This document shows positions 59,805 to 64,000 of a DNA stretch of 64,000 nt, in pieces. The notes beneath the pieces are model-generated. The model saw nothing but the letters and a program-made list of their open reading frames with translations, was not told the origin of the DNA and ran no database searches. This DNA comes from F23-B02 sp963613665 (GTDB lineage: Bacteria > Bacillota > Clostridia > Oscillospirales > Oscillospiraceae): positions 6,567 through 70,566 of the forward strand of contig CAVEAL010000013.1 in NCBI GenBank assembly GCA_963613665.1. The letters run 5' to 3'. Position 1 is the first letter of the stretch, and every line of letters starts with the position of its first letter. The translations under genes and the position numbers were made by a program.

Positions 59805-60130
59805 GTTTCGCGAAAAATTCCGTTGCCCTCAAATTCGCTCAGAATCGCCGTTATGAAGGCCTGTTCACAGGTGGCACCTATCAACTTTTCAGCTCCGTGT
59901 GACTTTGCTCTAAACCGTACGATTTCCCACGTTTCCGCGCATCTGCTTTGCTGTTCCGAGAAGCGCGATTCCGTGAAACCACTTCTGCCATCAGGCAAAT
60001 AATTTGCGGATTCCACTTGGCTTGATTTATGCCCGAAAATATAGGCTCTGCCGGTCAGCGCTTCTCCTATATGGCGGTGTTTGGGGAGAAACGCTGCGTA
60101 CATACGTACACGACACGACGGCAAGAAAAT

Positions 60131-61498
60131 TCATCGCCATTCCTCCGGTACGTACGTACGCTCTGAGACATCAGAAAACCCGTTTATATTGGGTTTTACA
60201 ATCGCCTCAATACCGAAAAAGCCCCATACGCGCCGTCCGGCAGCATTGGTGATCTTGTTGCAGTATTCCAGATTGTATCTGCTCTGACTGGCGATCACAC
60301 TATCGCTGAAGCTGCGGCGCTTTAACGGCGTCAGATTGTTTTCCTCGCACCACATCCGGTAAATCTCGTACAATTCCTTGGAGCTGATGGTGCAGTCTGC
60401 TTTCAGTCGGATATAGCCCTCCGATTCCAGAAAATCAAAGACGTTGTTGTTATCCCGCTTGACTGCCTCCCGATTATCCCGTGTACGCTGGCTCTCCGTG
60501 AACTTGAAGTTGTTGGCAACAAGCCGTTGTAAGCCCTCAAATGCCCACAGGAAGATCCTCTCGACTTCTGCTTTCATTTTTTCGGCAAGGTCAGGATCAT
60601 CTACCCGTCCCGTAGGTTTTTCCTTGGTGGTCAGTACAAGCTGTCGGCGGTAAAATCCGTCGCTTCGGTCATAGAGTGCTTGCAAATCGCCGTTGGAGAA
60701 CGCCAGCAGCCGGGCGAACATCCACCCCTGATAGCTCTGCTTGCCCTTGCGCTCTAGGTCCATCTTGCCTTGGGCGGTCACGATGGACTTGACGTAATTG
60801 GTCTGCCGCAGCGCTTCCATCCGCATATCGTCATCCACACACAGCAGAATGTGTTCCAGATCCGCGCGGGCAAAACGGTTTTCAGAGATTTTGCCGATGC
60901 TGCCGTCCTTCATGTTACCGCCGAGAAGCGCACCCAGCACAGCGCCGATTTGCGATTTTCCTTCACCGCCGTTTCCCTTAATCACCATCATGCGCTGCCC
61001 CTTGTTACTGGGGATCAGGCAATAACCGATAAACTCCTGCAAAGTGGGAATGTCCTCCGCGTAAAGAAGTCCATCCAGAAAGGAAAGCCACCGAACGGGA
61101 GCCGGTGCGTCGGGGCGATATGTCACCGGCAGTCTGCTCCGCACAATGTTCGGTCTGCCCTCGGTGAAGCTACCGTCCACCTTCAAAGTACCGTTTGCCA
61201 GATGAATTCTATCTGCCTCCGGTGCAAAGTCCTCTACATGAGCTGCCAGCTTCATCACTTCCAGAATGTTGGTGATCTTGCGGGGGATATTGTTCACGGC
61301 GCAGCATTTCAGTTCCTCATAGATTTCACCCCGAAGCGGCAGATCATCGGTCACTCTGCCGTCCGGTGTGAAAAAGGCACCGTTGGCAAAGATGATTTTC
61401 CGGCTGCTCAGAAATTCATCGCAGAACAGCGCCTCATTGATATTTGTGCCGTCAAACCAGATTGGTACGTCCAAATTAGCCGATTTCCGTTTCGCCAC
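60131..61498 (-). CDS. D5-like superfamily 3 helicase/primase
   Basis: A 455-residue replication protein. Residues 1-130 resemble the D5_N region, and the SF3 helicase core has Walker A IKGNGGEGKSQ near 174-184, Walker B ILLCVDDDM near 218-226 and a sensor-like LLAFSNGDLQAL near 264-275. The C-terminal FDFLESEGYIRLKAD and EIYRMWCEENNLTPLKRRSF match the winged-helix end of such proteins. It unwinds DNA at the element's origin. Overlaps the CHC2 primase gene by 23 bases. Confidence 0.88.
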   Translation of the reverse strand: MAKRKSANLDVPIWFDGTNINEALFCDEFLSSRKIIFANGAFFTPDGRVTDDLPLRGEIYEELKCCAVNNIPRKITNILEVMKLAAHVEDFAPEADRIHLANGTLKVDGSFTEGRPNIVRSRLPVTYRPDAPAPVRWLSFLDGLLYAEDIPTLQEFIGYCLIPSNKGQRMMVIKGNGGEGKSQIGAVLGALLGGNMKDGSIGKISENRFARADLEHILLCVDDDMRMEALRQTNYVKSIVTAQGKMDLERKGKQSYQGWMFARLLAFSNGDLQALYDRSDGFYRRQLVLTTKEKPTGRVDDPDLAEKMKAEVERIFLWAFEGLQRLVANNFKFTESQRTRDNREAVKRDNNNVFDFLESEGYIRLKADCTISSKELYEIYRMWCEENNLTPLKRRSFSDSVIASQSRYNLEYCNKITNAAGRRVWGFFGIEAIVKPNINGFSDVSERTYVPEEWR

Positions 61499-62096
61499 GG
61501 GCTTCCACCTCCTTTGCCAGCCGTTTCAGACGTTCTTCCAGCCGGTCGATCATGCCGTCCTTTTGAAGCATATCCACGGTTTTCACGCGGATCTCCAATT
61601 CCGCAAAGGTTAAAATATCTGTCAGATACTCAATATAATCGAGCATCTGGCAGGCTTCCACGAAGCGGTCATCAATGGTATCCTCCGGCGTTTTGGGCGC
61701 GTACTGCACCTTCCAACGCTCCAAAAGGTGCAGATAATCGCACAATACCCGCTGGCAATACAGCGCCTCTTTCTGGAACGCCTTTGCCAGCGGGTATTGC
61801 GGCTTCCGCAGCGCTGCTGCGGCAGGGGGCTTGTCCGGGTCAATCCCGAAGTCATACGCCAGCTTCTTCGCCGCGTCATAGCTGCTCAGGTTGAACAGCC
61901 TTGCTACAAGGTCGATCACGTCACCAGTTGCCCCACAACCGAAGCAGTAGAAGTAATCCTCGTTCAGCTTCATGCTGGGTGTGCGGTCATTGTGGAATGG
62001 ACAGCAGACCATGTTGCCACGGTTTACTTCCAGTCCGTAGTATTCGGCAGCCTCTTTCACGGAAACTGCCATTTTGATTTGTGCAAATAAATCCAT
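61476..62096 (-). CDS. CHC2 zinc-finger primase-like protein
   Basis: A 206-residue protein with the DnaG-type zinc domain at 15-70: MVCCPFHNDRTPSMKLNEDY then FYCFGCGATGDVIDLVARLF. The Toprim catalytic domain of DnaG is absent, so it probably works with the downstream SF3 protein. The C-terminal half is helical. Start 62096 follows AGGAG; upstream frames have no SD. Confidence 0.88.
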   Translation of the reverse strand: MDLFAQIKMAVSVKEAAEYYGLEVNRGNMVCCPFHNDRTPSMKLNEDYFYCFGCGATGDVIDLVARLFNLSSYDAAKKLAYDFGIDPDKPPAAAALRKPQYPLAKAFQKEALYCQRVLCDYLHLLERWKVQYAPKTPEDTIDDRFVEACQMLDYIEYLTDILTFAELEIRVKTVDMLQKDGMIDRLEERLKRLAKEVEARGETEIG

Positions 62097-62355
62097 ACCT
62101 GTTTTCTCCTGTAAAATAATTGAACTCCGCCGTTCTGCCCGATGCCGTTCCTGCCCGAGAATCTCACTCCGGCGTTTTGGTTTCCTTGGCACGCGGAATG
62201 CGGTACTTCTCCGGAAAGCATATCCTCATCGGACGGTCATGAAATTTTTAAGGTGCTGTGTGGTTTACGTCTAAATTTTAGTAAGAAAACAGGCGCTTTC
62301 CCGTATATCCGAGAGGTAGGAAAAGAGGGATGAAAGTAGGATTTTTCCACGCTTT

Positions 62356-62384
62356 TAGACAAAAACGAAAAAGCATGATATAAT
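62356..62384 (+). promoter_or_regulatory. Promoter of the XRE regulator
   Basis: TAGACA (62356-62361), 17 bases, TATAAT (62379-62384), 29 bases before the start codon. Confidence 0.7.
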
Positions 62385-62413
62385 ACAGAAAAATGTGAAA
62401 AGGAGGCTGGTGT

Positions 62414-63256
62414 ATGCAAGTTAAGCTGACAATCGGGGAACGTTTGAAGGATTTACGAATAGCACAAAAGTTGACATTGGAGCAGCTTGCCGCCGAGGTG
62501 GGCATCTCAAAATCCGCACTCGGCAAATATGAATCGGATAACGGTAAGGACATCAGCCCGTACAGCATTTTGGTGCTGGCTGACTATTACGGTGTTTCCT
62601 GCGACTATCTGATGGGACGGACGGAAACAAAAAATCACCCAAACACAGCTCTGCATGAGCTGCATTTGGGTGATGATGCAATCGAGGTATTGAGAACGTG
62701 CAAGTTCAACCACCGGCTGCTGTCGGAGCTGATCTGCCACAAGGATTTCCAGCGCTTCATGCTGGATGCTGAGATTTACGTTGACCGGATCGCGGATATG
62801 CGGATCAATGATATGAATGCCGTGCTGGAAGCCGTCCGGCAGATGGCATTGATGAAAAATAGCGGTGAAGAAAATGACCTACATCTGCGGACGTTAGAAG
62901 TGGCGCAGATTCGGGAAGATGAATATTTTGGAAGCTTGATTGCAGATGACCTGAAAGGTATCCTCCGTGATATTCGAGAGCAGCATCGTCCCGACACCAT
63001 GACTGCGGATGAAGTCTCCTTTGCAGAAAATATGCAGAACCAGTTACGGGAGGCAATGAACTTTGAGGGCAGTTCCGAGGAAAAGAAAATCCGATCGTTC
63101 CTCGCCACGTTCGGTATTGATTATGACAAGCTCACCAAAGAGCAGTTCGTCACACTGATCGACATACTCAAGCTGTCCAAGTACTTGAAAAGCCCCATCA
63201 GCCAACGCGGGAAAACGACCATGACCCACGGCAAGGGGAAACGGAAGAAGCGCTGA
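62414..63256 (+). CDS. XRE-family regulator of the mobilizable element
   Basis: A 280-residue protein. The N-terminal HTH reads ERLKDLRIAQKLTLEQLAAE then VGISKSALGKYESDNGKDIS, followed by LADYYGVSCDYLMGRTE. The C-terminal 200 residues are largely helical and charged, ending in a Lys-rich tail (GKGKRKKR). It faces away from the primase operon and probably regulates replication or transfer genes. SD AGGAGG. Confidence 0.85.
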   Translation: MQVKLTIGERLKDLRIAQKLTLEQLAAEVGISKSALGKYESDNGKDISPYSILVLADYYGVSCDYLMGRTETKNHPNTALHELHLGDDAIEVLRTCKFNHRLLSELICHKDFQRFMLDAEIYVDRIADMRINDMNAVLEAVRQMALMKNSGEENDLHLRTLEVAQIREDEYFGSLIADDLKGILRDIREQHRPDTMTADEVSFAENMQNQLREAMNFEGSSEEKKIRSFLATFGIDYDKLTKEQFVTLIDILKLSKYLKSPISQRGKTTMTHGKGKRKKR

Positions 63257-63940
63257 AACAACGGCGGCGCTGCGGCGGGACGAGGGCTTTTATATACCGC
63301 TGCTTCCTTTTCCGGACAGTCGGATTTTGCTTCTCAAAAATCCTGCATTTGTACCGCAACCCGCGTCACAAAATCCGCCTGCCCTACTGCCGCAGAAAAG
63401 TGTTTGCCGCCACACTCTGCCACACCGCAGAGTACACCGCCAACCCCTTTTCCGCGTCAGCCGGAAGCAAAGGTATAACACACTAGACTTTCCTACGGAA
63501 AATCGTGTGCCAACAGGGATGCTCGCGCCCCTATTGGAAACCCAGCGTCAAAGAGATATTCCCTTTGAAATCCCTCATTTTCCTCGCAGGTGCATATACA
63601 ACTGCAAAAAGCAGCTTGTAATGCCTGCTCAGAAAATGCAAAAGGAAGCAGTCCTATCACACGATACGCGCGTGGTAGAACTGCTTCCTTTTATTGAATT
63701 GCAGCATCGAACAGGCTCTGCAAAACCTGTCCAATACCTGGCATTGATGCAGGTAGCCCTGCTGCTTGAGTTTCTGTGTAGACATGCTCACTTCAATCCT
63801 ATTCCGGGTCAAAAGTGGGGCAAGATAGCAGAAAATCTATCGCTCATGACTTTATGGCTCTAACACGGCAGCACCTGACAGAATTAGAACCGCAGGATTG
63901 GCGTGCTTTATTCCTTATGAAATCCTGCCTCACATAATAT
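63257..63940. other. Non-coding stretch with a large hairpin
   Basis: No gene with start site and sensible composition is seen; the 178-codon plus-strand frame here looks random. At 63640-63692 a near-perfect 21-base inverted repeat (AAAAGGAAGCAGT..TAGAACTGCTTCCTTTT) surrounds 11 bases and looks like a terminator or element end. Confidence 0.4.
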
Positions 63941-64000
63941 TTAAGCTAATTCCTCAATGTGTGCGAACAAGAAATCAATGAAATACTTACTTGCCAACGG
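63941..64000 (-). CDS. Possible 3' end of a gene entering from the right edge
   Basis: On the minus strand a frame open at the window edge reads PLASKYFIDFLFAHIEELA and stops at 63943-63941. The composition is protein-like, but only 19 residues are visible, so no family can be given. Confidence 0.35.
   Translation of the reverse strand, partial: PLASKYFIDFLFAHIEELA

Noticed and set aside
59753..60124. 123-codon minus-strand frame between primase and mob genes
   Set aside because: It spans a terminator, has no SD, and looks like non-coding sequence near a possible oriT.
63327..63863. 178-codon plus-strand frame
   Set aside because: No ribosome site, low-quality composition, and it runs across a large hairpin.

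Overview
The window looks like a chromosomal segment of an anaerobic, moderately GC-rich Firmicute of class Clostridia, probably a gut bacterium near the Oscillospirales. The evidence is a spo0A gene, single-chain glycyl-tRNA synthetase, CstA, MntP and YitT proteins, Gram-positive style Shine-Dalgarno sites and -35/-10 promoters, and enone-reductase (BaiCD/BaiH-like) flavoenzymes. No rRNA, tRNA or CRISPR array was found.

Layout. (1) 1-36664 is ordinary chromosome: the 3' part of guaB, a cysK-cysE cysteine operon preceded by a Cys-codon-rich leader peptide and an attenuator-like terminator, a KdpD/KdpE-like two-component system, nucleotide, NAD and PLP enzymes, glyS, an LtaS-like sulfatase, an RND/MMPL exporter with a lipoprotein, cstA, small transporters, an aspartokinase/ACT pair and finally spo0A. 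Two non-coding repeat systems lie here: a MITE-like element (32114-32407, with a related core at 8476-8537) and a hairpin-rich block bounded by inverted copies of a terminator (15037-15303). (2) 36575-55649 is a genomic island whose tyrosine recombinase gene directly follows spo0A. The last 90 bases of spo0A plus the start of the recombinase gene are repeated 19075 bases downstream (55650-56079), so the 3' end of spo0A behaves as an attachment site. The left half of the island has a plasmid-like module (helicase-like ATPase, HNH-like protein, iteron-like repeats, an RHH regulator with operators), small phage-like genes, a DinJ/YafQ toxin-antitoxin pair and a small serine recombinase with a res-like site. 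The right half is a redox cargo: two SDR dehydrogenases, two large FMN/FAD/Fe-S enone reductases, an iron-type alcohol dehydrogenase, TetR and XRE regulators and a glyoxalase-fold protein. (3) 55650-56099 is the remnant of a second island's left end, followed at 56383-63256 by an unrelated mobilizable element (large serine recombinase, small HTH proteins, MobV relaxase, SF3 helicase/primase, CHC2 primase, XRE regulator).

How the parts work together. The chromosomal part is biosynthetic and transport housekeeping. The island part appears to be accretion of elements at spo0A, carrying a self-regulated pathway that probably reduces alpha,beta-unsaturated ketones or alcohols. All functions are predictions from sequence motifs read by eye; no database search was run.
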